Shown one piece after another: positions 36,323 through 45,211 of a DNA stretch of 64,000 nt. The stretch covers positions 774,531 to 838,530 of the forward strand of contig NZ_JACJUD010000002.1 of NCBI RefSeq assembly GCF_014174475.1. The letters are read 5' to 3'. The translations under genes and the position numbers were made by a program. Every line of letters starts with the position of its first letter. The stretch's first letter is position 1. The notes beneath the pieces were generated by a model. That model did no database searches, had not been told where the DNA came from, and saw only the letters and a list, made by a program, of their open reading frames with translations. The stretch comes from Aquipseudomonas ullengensis (GTDB taxonomy: Bacteria > Pseudomonadota > Gammaproteobacteria > Pseudomonadales > Pseudomonadaceae).

Positions 36323-37781
36323 GCTTCAGCACCTGCGTGACACCCTGGCCGAGCATGCCGAGCGCCAGCCGCAGCGGCTGGCGCTGTGGGGCGATAGCGA
36401 GCGCCTGGACTACCAGGGTTTGCTGACTGAGGTGCAGGCCCGCGAATCGCTGCTGCGCGAGTCGGGAATTTCGGTGTTTGCCCTGGCCCTGGAAAACGGC
36501 CCGCAGGCGCTGATCTGGGACCTGGCGGCACTGTTCGCTGGGGTTACCTGCTTGATCTTGCCGCCGTTCTTCAGCCCCGCGCAGCGCGCTCACTGTCTGC
36601 ACCAGAGCGAACCCGAACTGGTGGTTGCCGAAGAGGCGCTGACCGAGGAGCTGCAGGCCTGTGGCTATCGCCTGGACGGCCCGTTCTGGCGGCCGCAGTC
36701 GGGTGCGGGCGAGGTGCCGATGGTGCCCGGCACGGCGAAGGTCACCTACACCTCCGGCACCACCGGTACGCCCAAGGGCGTATGCCTGAGCGCCGAAGCC
36801 ATGCTGCGTGTGGCCCGTGAGCTGGAGTTGGTCAGCCGCGCCAGCGCGCCACAGCATTACCTGGCGGTATTGCCGCTGGCGGTGCTGCTGGAAAACCTGG
36901 GGATCTACGCGGCGCTGCTTGCTGGCGCCACGGTCAGCCTGCCGAGCCAGCGCCAGTTGGGCATCAGCGGCGCCAGTGGGGTGGATTGGCCGCGCCTGCT
37001 GGGCATGCTGATGGCGCGGGGGGCGCAGAGCCTGATCCTGGTGCCGCAACTGTTACTGGGCCTGGTCACCGCCATCGAACGTGGTGCGGTGCCGGCCAGC
37101 GGTTTTCGTTTCATCGCGGTCGGCGGTGCCAAGGTATCGCCGCCGCTGCTGCAGCGCGCCGTGCGTGTCGGGTTGCCGGTCTATGAAGGCTATGGCCTGT
37201 CGGAGTGCGCCTCGGTGGTCTGCCTCAATCGCCCGGATGCCCATCGCCCGGGCAGTGTCGGCCAGCCACTGGCGCATGTGCAGGTGCGCTTGGCCGAGGA
37301 TGGCGAGGTACTGGTGCAGGGTTCGACCTTGCTTGGCTATCTCGGTGAACCGGGGTTCAGCGGCGATTGGTGGCCTACCGGCGATATCGGTGAGTTCGAT
37401 AGCGACGGCTACCTGTACCTGCGTGGGCGCAAGAAGCACCAGTTCGTCACCAGTTTCGGCCGCAACGTCAACCCGGAGTGGGTCGAGGCCGAGCTGACCC
37501 AGGGCGGCGCCATCGCCCAGGCCTTCGTGCATGGCGAGAGGCTGCCGCGCAATGTCGCGCTGCTCTGGCCGCACGATCCCGCCTGCCCGGACGAGCTGCT
37601 GGCCAGCAGTGTGGCCGCCGCCAACCTGAGCCTGCCTGACTATGCCCGCGTGGCCAGCTGGGTGCGCCTGAGCGAACCCTTTACCCCGGCCAATGGCCTG
37701 CTGACCGCCAATGGCCGGCCCCGGCGCGAGGCCATCCTGGCCCGCTACCAACAGCTGTTTTGCGAACCTGTAACCGAATGA
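36312..37781 (+). CDS. AMP-dependent acyl ligase/synthetase-like protein
   Basis: 489-residue member of the acyl-adenylate-forming superfamily. Phosphate loop TYTSGTTGTPKGV near residue 147, YEGYGLSECAS (A5) near 294, TGDIGEFDSDGYLYLRGRKK (A7/A8). In the C-terminal A10 motif, where a Lys completes adenylate formation (typically GK), it reads LLTANGRPRREAI: the Lys is Arg. That may be normal for the subfamily or mean altered chemistry. ATG 36312 overlaps the preceding gene and has GGGAGG upstream. No carrier protein gene is nearby. Probably activates a fatty or aromatic acid for its operon partners. Confidence 0.87.
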   Translation: MQPELQHLRDTLAEHAERQPQRLALWGDSERLDYQGLLTEVQARESLLRESGISVFALALENGPQALIWDLAALFAGVTCLILPPFFSPAQRAHCLHQSEPELVVAEEALTEELQACGYRLDGPFWRPQSGAGEVPMVPGTAKVTYTSGTTGTPKGVCLSAEAMLRVARELELVSRASAPQHYLAVLPLAVLLENLGIYAALLAGATVSLPSQRQLGISGASGVDWPRLLGMLMARGAQSLILVPQLLLGLVTAIERGAVPASGFRFIAVGGAKVSPPLLQRAVRVGLPVYEGYGLSECASVVCLNRPDAHRPGSVGQPLAHVQVRLAEDGEVLVQGSTLLGYLGEPGFSGDWWPTGDIGEFDSDGYLYLRGRKKHQFVTSFGRNVNPEWVEAELTQGGAIAQAFVHGERLPRNVALLWPHDPACPDELLASSVAAANLSLPDYARVASWVRLSEPFTPANGLLTANGRPRREAILARYQQLFCEPVTE

Positions 37782-37791
37782 GGAACCCAGC

Positions 37792-38484
37792 ATGAATTTC
37801 TTTGATGAGCTGCAAGCCGCCACCACCGCAGAGCGCCAGGCGCTGTTCAGTGTGCCGGTGATCCGTGAGGCGCTGAGTGGCCAGGTCAGCCTGGACAGCT
37901 ATGTAGCCTTCCTGACCCAGGCCTACTACCACGTACGCCATACCGTACCGCTGATGATGGCCTGCGGTGCACGCCTGCCGGCTGGCAAGGAGTGGCTGCG
38001 CGCGGCGGTGCGTGACTACATCGAGGAGGAGTACGGCCATGAGCAGTGGATTCTCAGCGATATCGCCGCCTGCGGCGCTGACCATGAAGTGGTGCGCGAC
38101 GGGCAGCCGTCGCTGGCGATCGAGCTGATGGTCAGCTTCCTCTACGACACCATCGCCCGTGGCAACCCGGTGGGCCTGTTCGGCATGGTCAACGTGCTGG
38201 AAGGCACCAGCATTGCCTTGGCCACCCAGGCGGCGGCGACCATCCAAGGGCGCCTGAACCTGCCCAAGGAGGCCTTCAGTTACCTGTTCTCCCACGGCTC
38301 GCTGGATATCGGCCACATGGACAGTTATCGCGCCCTGATGAACCAGCTCGACAGCCCTGAGGACAAGGCCGCGGTCATCCATGCCAGCAAGGTGGTCTAT
38401 CGCCTCTACGCCGACATGTTCCGTGGCCTGCCGCGCAGCACCGGAGAACAGACGCCGCGCGAGGTGCAGCATGCGACTGCCTGA
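37792..38484 (+). CDS. haem-oxygenase-like putative diiron enzyme (TenA/CADD/UndA type)
   Basis: 230-residue all-helical protein annotated in many genomes as TenA family or iron-containing redox enzyme. Metal-ligand pattern of haem-oxygenase-like diiron oxidases is visible: EEEYGH (Glu78-80 with His83), Glu137 in VLEGTS, and H168-xxx-D172-xx-H175 in HGSLDIGHMD, the same HxxxDxxH spacing as in CADD. TenA thiaminases instead need an active-site Cys, not seen in that place. UndA of this superfamily makes alkenes from fatty acids, others make N-oxides or cleave C-C bonds. Follows the ligase by 10 bp and overlaps the SDR gene by 14 bp. Confidence 0.85.
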   Translation: MNFFDELQAATTAERQALFSVPVIREALSGQVSLDSYVAFLTQAYYHVRHTVPLMMACGARLPAGKEWLRAAVRDYIEEEYGHEQWILSDIAACGADHEVVRDGQPSLAIELMVSFLYDTIARGNPVGLFGMVNVLEGTSIALATQAAATIQGRLNLPKEAFSYLFSHGSLDIGHMDSYRALMNQLDSPEDKAAVIHASKVVYRLYADMFRGLPRSTGEQTPREVQHATA

Positions 38485-39280
38485 GTCGCGCGTGGTGCTC
38501 ACCGGGGCCAGTGGCGGTATTGGCCTGGCCCTGGCCGAGGCCTTGTGCGCCGGCGGTGCGCAGCTGCTGGCGGTATCGCGCCAGGGGCAGGCACTGGATG
38601 AGCTGTGCCTGCGCTATCCCGAGCAGGTGCGGCGGGTCGAGGCGGATCTGACCACGGTGGGCGGCCGCCTGGCCGTGGTCGATGCGGCGCGTGCCATGGG
38701 CGGCCTCAACCTGTTGATCAACGCCGCCGGGATCAACCGTTTCGCTTTGCTCGAGCAGCTGGACGACGGCGAGATAGCGGAGATGCTCGAACTCAATGTG
38801 ATCGCCACCCTGCAACTGACTCGTGCGCTGTTGCCGTTACTGCGCCAGCCGCGTCGTGCCCTGGTGGTCAATGTCGGCTCGACCTACGGCTCCATTGGCT
38901 ACCCCGGCTATGCCGCGTACTGCGCCAGCAAGTTCGCCCTGCGTGGGTTCTCCGAGGCACTGCGCCGCGAGCTGGCCGATACCGCCGTGGGCGTGCTGTA
39001 TGTCGCTCCGCGCGCCACCCGCACGGCGATGAACAGCAGTGAAGCCGTGGCGCTCAATGAGGCGCTCAAGGTGAGCATGGATTCCCCGGCCAGCGTGGCG
39101 GCCGAGGTTATCGCCGCCGTGGTGGCCAACCGCAGCGAGCTGTACCTGGGCTGGCCGGAAAAGTTCTTCGTGCGCCTCAACAGCATGCTGCCGGGTCTGG
39201 TGGACCGGGCCCTGCGCAAGCAATTGCCGCTGATTCGACACTTCAGCCAGACCTCCAAACACAAGGAATCCCAACCATGA
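38471..39280 (+). CDS. short-chain dehydrogenase/reductase (SDR) of the ligase-HDO operon
   Basis: 269 residues. Cofactor motif TGASGGIG, NAAGINRF for NNAG, catalytic Ser in NVGSTYGSIG and YCASK. The C-terminal end (WPEKFFVRLNSMLPGLVDRALRKQ split: WPEKFFVRLNSMLPG and LVDRALRKQ) is amphipathic and hydrophobic, suggesting membrane attachment and a lipid substrate. ATG 38471 lies inside the end of the HDO gene (GAGGTG just upstream). Stop overlaps the ATG of the TPR gene. It likely reduces an oxo product made by its partners. Confidence 0.9.
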   Translation: MRLPESRVVLTGASGGIGLALAEALCAGGAQLLAVSRQGQALDELCLRYPEQVRRVEADLTTVGGRLAVVDAARAMGGLNLLINAAGINRFALLEQLDDGEIAEMLELNVIATLQLTRALLPLLRQPRRALVVNVGSTYGSIGYPGYAAYCASKFALRGFSEALRRELADTAVGVLYVAPRATRTAMNSSEAVALNEALKVSMDSPASVAAEVIAAVVANRSELYLGWPEKFFVRLNSMLPGLVDRALRKQLPLIRHFSQTSKHKESQP

Positions 39281-39921
39281 ACAAACTTTTCAGCCTCTGC
39301 CTGGCACTCTTGCTGAGTGCGCCTGCCTGGGCCCTGGACGAGGCCGGCAGCCAGCGTCTGCTTGAGGTGCAGCAACGCTGGGCGCGGATTCAATACGAAG
39401 TACCGCAGGCCGACAAGGCAAAGGCCTTCGAGCAGTTGGCAGGCGTCAGCGCGGCCTTCACCCGCGAGCAACCGCAGGCCGCCGAGGCGTGGATCTGGCA
39501 CGGCATCGTCACCAGCAGCTGGGCCGGCGCCGAGGGTGGCCTGGGCGCGTTGAGCAAGGCCAAACAGGCGCGGGCCGATCTGGAAAAGGCCATCAGCCTC
39601 GACCCACAGGCCCTGCAGGGCTCGGCGTATACCAGCCTGGGCACGCTGTATGACCGTGTGCCGGGTTGGCCGATAGGCTTCGGCGACGAAGACGAGGCGC
39701 AGAAGCTGCTAAAGCAAGCCTTGCAGATCAACCCGAACGGTATCGACAGTCTTTACTTCTGGGGTGACCACCTGTTCCGCCAGGGGCAATATGCTGCAGC
39801 GCGCGAGGCCTTGCTCAAGGCTAAACAGGCCGCACCGCGTCCGGGCCGAGAGCTGGCTGATCGCGGTCGCCAGCATGAGATCGACGAGCTGCTGAAAGCG
39901 CTTGAAGCCAAACTGAACTGA
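39277..39921 (+). CDS. exported TPR-repeat protein
   Basis: 214 residues: signal peptide ending at APAWA, then helical repeats of TPR type (AWIWHGIVTSSWAG, ADLEKAISLDPQALQGSAYTSLGTLYDRVPG, AQKLLKQALQINPNGIDSLYFWGDHLFRQGQYAAAREALLKAK; given only by these recognisable parts). Periplasmic. It overlaps the SDR by 4 bp and precedes the response regulator by 9 bp. It could be a scaffold, or part of signal sensing for the two-component system; inference. Confidence 0.85.
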   Translation: MNKLFSLCLALLLSAPAWALDEAGSQRLLEVQQRWARIQYEVPQADKAKAFEQLAGVSAAFTREQPQAAEAWIWHGIVTSSWAGAEGGLGALSKAKQARADLEKAISLDPQALQGSAYTSLGTLYDRVPGWPIGFGDEDEAQKLLKQALQINPNGIDSLYFWGDHLFRQGQYAAAREALLKAKQAAPRPGRELADRGRQHEIDELLKALEAKLN

Positions 39922-39930
39922 GGGAAACGC

Positions 39931-40593
39931 ATGCGTTTGCTGCTGGTCGAGGATGACAAGGCATTGGGCGAGGGCGTGCGCCTTGGGCTGCGCCAGGAAG
40001 GCTACACGGTGGACTGGCTGGAAGATGGCGCCAGCGCTGTGCATGCATTGCTCAGCGAGAGCTTTGACCTGCTGGTGCTCGACCTCGGCTTGCCGCGCCT
40101 TGACGGTATCCAGGTGCTGCAGCAGCTCCGCAAGAGCGGTTCGGCCCTGCCCGTGCTGGTGCTCACGGCGCGCGACGCCACCGAAGACCGCATCGCCGGC
40201 CTGGATGCCGGTGCTGACGATTACCTGATCAAACCCTTCGACCTCGACGAACTCAAGGCCCGCTTGCGGGCCTTGTTGCGGCGCAGTGCCGGGCGGGCGC
40301 AGTTGCGCATCGAACATGCCGGCGTGTGCCTCGATCCGGCCAGCCAGCAGGTCACCTACCAGGGCAAGGCGGTGCCGATGACCCCCAAGGAATACCTGTT
40401 GCTGCACGAACTGCTGTCACAGCCGGGCAAGGTGCTGACCCGCGAGCGCCTGGCCCAGTCGTTGTACGGCTGGGACGAGGAGGCCGAGAGCAACACCCTG
40501 GAGGTGCATATCCATCACCTGCGCAAGAAACTCTTCAGCCAGTTGATCCGCACCGTGCGCGGTGTCGGTTACCTGGTGGAGGAGCAGGCATGA
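39931..40593 (+). CDS. OmpR-family response regulator
   Basis: 220 residues: receiver domain with acidic pocket VEDD (7-9), phosphoacceptor Asp51 (LLVLDLGLPRLDG) and Lys in LIKPFD; C-terminal winged helix (MTPKEYLLLHELLSQPGKVLTRERL, SNTLEVHIHHLRKKL in parts). Most like the QseB/PmrA/TctD group. Four-base overlap (ATGA) with its sensor kinase. Its place at the end of the ligase-HDO operon suggests it regulates that operon. Confidence 0.94.
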   Translation: MRLLLVEDDKALGEGVRLGLRQEGYTVDWLEDGASAVHALLSESFDLLVLDLGLPRLDGIQVLQQLRKSGSALPVLVLTARDATEDRIAGLDAGADDYLIKPFDLDELKARLRALLRRSAGRAQLRIEHAGVCLDPASQQVTYQGKAVPMTPKEYLLLHELLSQPGKVLTRERLAQSLYGWDEEAESNTLEVHIHHLRKKLFSQLIRTVRGVGYLVEEQA

Positions 40594-41960
40594 TCTCCAT
40601 TCGCCGGCGCATCCTGGCCCTGGTTCTGGGCCTGCTCATGCTGGGCACTGCGGTGATCTCGCTGTTCAACTACGTCGACAGCTCCCATGAGATCACCGAG
40701 ATCTACGACGCCCAGCTGGCACAGACTGCGCGGCTGCTGCAGGGCGTGATACAGATGCCCATCCAGGGGGTGGAACGCACCCAGTTGTACGACGCCTTCA
40801 ACAGTGCGCTGCAACGCGCCGGGCAGCGCAAGCCGGGCCATCCCTATGAGAGCAAGCTGGCCTTCCAGGTGTGGAGCGCCGCCGGCGAACTGCTGGTGAG
40901 CACCGCCAGCGCTCCGCACCTGAGCCAACCACCGGCCCGCCCTGGCTACGCCAACATCGACCTGGGCGAACATCAGTGGCGGGGCTTTCTGCTCCGGGAC
41001 GAGCAGCAGGCGGTGCTGATCTGGGTCGGCGAGCGCGATGACGTGCGCCAGGATCTGATTGGACGAATCGTCCGCCATAGCCTGTGGCCGAGCCTGATCG
41101 GCATTCCGCTGCTCGCCGCACTGGTCTGGTGGGCCATTGGCTGGGGCTTGCGGCCGCTGCGCAACATGGCGGCGGTGATCCAGGGCCGGCATGCCGATTC
41201 CCTGGAACCGCTGCAACTGCAGCCGCTGCCCAGCGAGCTGGCACCGATGCAGGCGGCGCTCAACCGTTTGCTGTTCCAGATCGATCAGGTGCTGGAGCGC
41301 GAGCGGCGCTTCATCGCCGATGCCGCCCACGAGATGCGTACGCCATTGGCGGTGCTGCGCATCCATGTACAGAACGCCATCCAGGCCAGTGACGAAGCCC
41401 AGCGCAGCGAATCGCTGGATTTCCTTATCGGCGGTATTGATCGCGCCACTCGGGTGGTCAACCAGTTGCTGACCATGGCCCGTGTCGAGCCGAGCCTGGC
41501 CCGTGGCAACTGGCCGCGCATCGACCTGCAGGCGGTGGTGCGCGAGACCCTGGCCGAGCTGACGCCCTGGGTGCTCAAGCAGGGGCTGGAGTTGTCTCTG
41601 GACGTGGCGGAGGGCGATTACCGGATCAACGCCGATGCCGGGGCGGTTGGCATCGCGCTGCAGAACCTGGTGACCAATGCGGTGAACTTCTCGCCGGCAG
41701 GTGGCCAGGTACGGGTTCTGTTGAGCGCCCAGGCACAGGACTTTTTGCTCAGCGTCGAGGACCAGGGGCCGGGCATCGAAGCGCAGGAGCTGGAACAGGT
41801 TTTCGAGCGCTTCTATCGCCGCGACAACAGCCAGGGCGCAGGGTTGGGCCTGGCCATTGTGCAGATGATCACCTCGCGTCTGGGTGGTCGTGTGGTCCTG
41901 GCCAACCGGGTGCAGGGCGGTTTGCAGGCCAGCCTGATGCTGCCCCGTCAACCGGCCTGA
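40590..41960 (+). CDS. sensor histidine kinase (QseC/PmrB-like)
   Basis: 456 residues: transmembrane helix at 10-27, periplasmic sensor region about 30-165 containing HPYESKLAFQVWSAAGELLVST-like QseC features, second TM at 166-186, HAMP-like linker, DHp domain with phosphorylated His247 in DAAHEMRTPL, and ATPase domain with N (LVTNAVNFSPAGG), G1 (VEDQGPGIE) and G2 (GAGLGLAIV) boxes. Partner of the regulator just upstream. Signal unknown. Confidence 0.93.
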   Translation: MISIRRRILALVLGLLMLGTAVISLFNYVDSSHEITEIYDAQLAQTARLLQGVIQMPIQGVERTQLYDAFNSALQRAGQRKPGHPYESKLAFQVWSAAGELLVSTASAPHLSQPPARPGYANIDLGEHQWRGFLLRDEQQAVLIWVGERDDVRQDLIGRIVRHSLWPSLIGIPLLAALVWWAIGWGLRPLRNMAAVIQGRHADSLEPLQLQPLPSELAPMQAALNRLLFQIDQVLERERRFIADAAHEMRTPLAVLRIHVQNAIQASDEAQRSESLDFLIGGIDRATRVVNQLLTMARVEPSLARGNWPRIDLQAVVRETLAELTPWVLKQGLELSLDVAEGDYRINADAGAVGIALQNLVTNAVNFSPAGGQVRVLLSAQAQDFLLSVEDQGPGIEAQELEQVFERFYRRDNSQGAGLGLAIVQMITSRLGGRVVLANRVQGGLQASLMLPRQPA

Positions 41961-42015
41961 GCCTGCGGGGGTGGCTTGGCTTATGATGAGCCCCCCGATT
42001 GTTTGAGTGACTGCC

Positions 42016-42330
42016 ATGACCGCGACGCCAACCCTGCTCAGTGAACTGCAAACCGCCGACATGCTGCTGATCGACGATCTGCATGCCTGGCAGTTTGACC
42101 TCGACGCCCAGGCCAGTGGCGAGCAGCCGATGCTGCGGGTCGAGTGCATGGATGGCCGCACCCGCAAGGTCTGGACTTTCACCGCTGATGCGGTTGCCGC
42201 CGCCAGCCACGGCGAGGGCAGCTGGCGCATCGCCGATGCGGCGGGCGATCACCAGTTGGTGTGCCTGGGCGCGGTCGTCGCCGATAACGATGACGACGGT
42301 GAAGAGGACGAGGCGCCGGCGGCGGGCTGA
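42016..42330 (+). CDS. small acidic conserved protein (DUF5629-like)
   Basis: 104 residues, very acidic C-terminus (DNDDDGEEDEAP). ELQTADMLLIDDLHAWQFDLD and VECMDGRTRKVWTFTADAV resemble the Pseudomonas family DUF5629, by memory. ATG 42016 chosen; GTG 42007 is in the same frame. No Shine-Dalgarno is strong (GAGTGAC). Function unknown. Confidence 0.75.
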   Translation: MTATPTLLSELQTADMLLIDDLHAWQFDLDAQASGEQPMLRVECMDGRTRKVWTFTADAVAAASHGEGSWRIADAAGDHQLVCLGAVVADNDDDGEEDEAPAAG

Positions 42331-42348
42331 CCCTCAGGAGGCGCCGCG

Positions 42349-42747
42349 ATGATCCAGTGCAAGCGCGTGTATGAGCCGATAGCGGCCAGTGACGGCCAGC
42401 GGGTACTGGTCGACCGCCTGTGGCCACGCGGTTGCAGGAAGGACAATCTGGCGCTGGCCGCCTGGCTACGTGAGGTGGCGCCGTCGAACAGCCTGCGCCA
42501 GCAGTTCTGCCACGATCCGGCGCTGTTCGATGAATTCCGCCTGCTCTATCGCGCCGAACTGGCGGCGCACCCGGAGCACTGGCAAGGCCTGCTGGCGCTG
42601 GCCGAGCAGGGCACCCTGACCCTGCTGTTCGCCGCCCGTGAAACCCAGCAGAACAACGCCCAGGTCCTGGCCGAATTTCTCGAAGAAGAGTTGGAGCGCC
42701 GGGGCGAGCCCAGCTCGCCAGTTTGCTACCAGGGGCTCGTCGATTAG
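42349..42747 (+). CDS. DUF488 family protein (YeaO-like)
   Basis: 132 residues; KRVYEPIAASDGQRVLVDRLWPRGC, then LREVAPSNSLRQQF and a final LLFAARETQQNNAQVLAEFL are typical of the short DUF488 (YeaO) family; first and last quoted in part. AGGAGG 7 nt before the ATG. Cytoplasmic, function unknown. A weak stem AGCGCTGC / GCAGCGCT follows at 42754-42779, before the convergent sstT. Confidence 0.88.
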   Translation: MIQCKRVYEPIAASDGQRVLVDRLWPRGCRKDNLALAAWLREVAPSNSLRQQFCHDPALFDEFRLLYRAELAAHPEHWQGLLALAEQGTLTLLFAARETQQNNAQVLAEFLEEELERRGEPSSPVCYQGLVD

Positions 42748-42801
42748 CTGCTCAGCGCTGCCAGCGGTAGCGCAGCGCTCAGCAATAGCGGCGGGGTGGG
42801 C

Positions 42802-44013
42802 TCAGTCCTTGTCCCGCGCCAGGCAGGCCGCAGCGGTGAACAGCACGTCGGTGGAGGAGTTCAGCGCGGTTTCCGCGCTGTCCTGCAGGATGCCGATGAT
42901 GAAACCGATCGCCACCACCTGCAGAGCCGTCTCGCTGGGGATGCCGAACAGGCTGCACGCCAGCGGAATCAACAACAGCGAACCGCCCGCCACGCCCGAG
43001 GCGCCACAGGCACAGATGGCCGAGACCATGCAGAGCAGGATGGCGGTGGGGATGTCCACGCTGATGCCCAGGGTGTGAGTGGCGGCCAGGGTCAGCACGC
43101 TGATGGTGATGGCGGCACCGGCCATGTTGATGGTGGCGCCCAGTGGGATCGACACCGAATAGGTGTCTTCATGCAGGCCCAGGCGCTCGGCCAGTTGCAG
43201 GTTGACCGGCACATTGGCCGCCGAGCTGCGGGTGAAGAACGCGGTGATGCCGCTCTCGCGCAGGCAGGTGAAAACCAGCGGGTAAGGGTTGCGGCGGATC
43301 TGGCTGAACACGATCAGCGGGTTGACCACCAGGGCGACGAACAGCATGCAGCCAACCAGCACGGCAAGCAGGTGGGCGTAGCCAAGCAGGGCGTTGAGGC
43401 CGGCATCGGCGAGGGTGGTGGCGACCAGGCCAAAGATGCCGAGCGGGGCGCAGCGAATCACCATGCGCACGATCAGCGTGACGCCGTGGGCCAGGTCGGC
43501 GAACACCGCGCGGGTGGTTTCGCTGCCATGGCGGATGGCGACGCCCAGGCCGATCGCCCAGGCCAGGATGCCGACGAAGTTACCGTGCAGCAGGGCGTTG
43601 ACCGGGTTGTCCACCACGTTCAGGGCGAGGGTCTTGAGTACCTCGGCGATGCCGCCTGGAGGCGTCGTGCCGCTGGCCGCCTGGCTGAGCACCAGGGACG
43701 AAGGCCACAGGCTGCTGGCGATCACCGCCACGATCGCGGCAGACAGGGTGCCAACCAGGTACAGCACCAGGATCGGGCGGATGTGAGTGGGTTGGCCTGG
43801 CTTGTGGTTGGCGATGGCCGAGGCCACCAGAATGAACACCAGTATCGGCGCCACTGCTTTCAGCGCGGAGATGAACAGGCTGCCGAGGAAGCCCACCTCG
43901 TCGGTGGCCTGTGGCGCGAACAGGGCGAGGAGGATACCGGCAACCAGGCCGATGGCGATCTGTACGACCAGGCTGGTGCGGGTGATCAGGTGCACGAAGG
44001 GGCGATGGATCAT
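42802..44013 (-). CDS. sstT: Na+/serine-threonine symporter SstT
   Basis: 403-residue dicarboxylate/amino acid:cation symporter (DAACS) family member, about eight helices plus two reentrant loops. Family motifs: [21 protein letters not shown] (serine-rich loop), [38 protein letters not shown] and the C-terminal [19 protein letters not shown] (shortened here to [16 protein letters not shown]), all SstT-type. Divergent from pcaQ across a 268-bp gap. Confidence 0.96.
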   Translation of the reverse strand: MIHRPFVHLITRTSLVVQIAIGLVAGILLALFAPQATDEVGFLGSLFISALKAVAPILVFILVASAIANHKPGQPTHIRPILVLYLVGTLSAAIVAVIASSLWPSSLVLSQAASGTTPPGGIAEVLKTLALNVVDNPVNALLHGNFVGILAWAIGLGVAIRHGSETTRAVFADLAHGVTLIVRMVIRCAPLGIFGLVATTLADAGLNALLGYAHLLAVLVGCMLFVALVVNPLIVFSQIRRNPYPLVFTCLRESGITAFFTRSSAANVPVNLQLAERLGLHEDTYSVSIPLGATINMAGAAITISVLTLAATHTLGISVDIPTAILLCMVSAICACGASGVAGGSLLLIPLACSLFGIPSETALQVVAIGFIIGILQDSAETALNSSTDVLFTAAACLARDKD

Positions 44014-44281
44014 CTGTGGTGTTCCCGTGGTTCGCCAGCTCCACCTGTGGGTGGTGGCTGTGGGCGGCGGCCACTGTGTGGGTGGCTGCCAGGTTTCGGA
44101 GGCCTGCCGGGTAACGATAGGCGCAAAAATAAGGCGGCGATTCTATAGAGGCTGCGAGCGTTGTGCCTGCCTCTCGTCAGGACGGGGCCGTACCCGCTTG
44201 GCGCTTTTGCTTGCTCGTGGCGCTGATCAACCGCCTGCTCACGTAGTATCTTGGCGTCCGAGCCGGCCCCAAGGAGTCCCC

Positions 44282-45211
44282 GTGAACATCGACACCCGCA
44301 TCAAGTTTCGCCATCTGGTGTGCTTCCTCGAGGCCGCGCAGCAGGGCAGTCTGGCGCGGGCGGCGGACAAGTTGGCAGTCAGTCAGCCGGCGATTTCCAA
44401 GACCCTCAAGGAGCTGGAGGAGCTGCTGGCCGCCAGCCTGTTCGAGCGCAGCAAGAGTGGCGTCAGCCTGACCGAGGCCGGAGTGGCCTTCCTGCGTTAT
44501 GCCGGGCCCTGCGTGCAGGCATTGCGCGATGGGGTGAGCAGCCTGCGCGGCGGCGAATACGAGGCCGGAGCGGTGCGCCTGGGCGTGCTGTCCACCGTGG
44601 AAACCCTGCTGCTGCCCGAAGTGGTGCGGCGCCTGCATCAGCAGCACCCGGCGCTGGTGGTCAGCGTGGTGACCGGGCCGAGTGCCTACCTGTTGTCGCA
44701 GTTGCGCGTCGGCGAGCTGGACCTGGTGGTCGGGAGGATGACCGACAGCCCGCAGATCCACGGCCTGACCTTCGAGCACTTGTATAGCGAGTCGATGACC
44801 CTGGTGGTACGCGCCGGCCATCCGCTGCTGGCCTTGCCCCAGGTGCGCGAGGCATTGCACGACTACGCCCTGGTGCTGCCACTGGCCGGCACCACTATTC
44901 GCCGCTTTGCCGACAGCCTGTTCGTGCAGTGCGGCATCAGCCCGTCGCGTCAGCGTCTGGAAACCCTGTCGCTGGCCTTGAGCCGGCGCTATGTGCAGAG
45001 CAGCGATGCAGTCTGGGTAGCGCCGCTGGATGCGGTGCGCCTGGATTTGCGCAGCGGCGAATTGGTCGAGCTGCACCTGGGCATCCAGGAACCCGGCGGT
45101 TCGGTGGGCATCTGCAGCAACGCGTCGTTGCCGTTATCGCTGGCCGCGCACTGGTGCGTGGAGACCCTGCGCGAGGTGGGTAAGGACTACCGTGAAGAGG
45201 TTTATCCATAA
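44282..45211 (+). CDS. pcaQ: LysR-family regulator PcaQ
   Basis: 309 residues, GTG start with AAGGAG 5 nt upstream. N-terminal HTH (FLEAAQQGSLARAADKLAVSQPAISKTLKELE in pieces: SLARAADKLAVSQPAISKT) and a LysR effector domain. PcaQ activates protocatechuate dioxygenase genes with beta-carboxymuconate or related acids. Placed directly upstream of pcaHG, and a PcaQ-type operator (ATAACC-N4-GGTTAT) overlaps its stop codon. Confidence 0.93.
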   Translation: MNIDTRIKFRHLVCFLEAAQQGSLARAADKLAVSQPAISKTLKELEELLAASLFERSKSGVSLTEAGVAFLRYAGPCVQALRDGVSSLRGGEYEAGAVRLGVLSTVETLLLPEVVRRLHQQHPALVVSVVTGPSAYLLSQLRVGELDLVVGRMTDSPQIHGLTFEHLYSESMTLVVRAGHPLLALPQVREALHDYALVLPLAGTTIRRFADSLFVQCGISPSRQRLETLSLALSRRYVQSSDAVWVAPLDAVRLDLRSGELVELHLGIQEPGGSVGICSNASLPLSLAAHWCVETLREVGKDYREEVYP

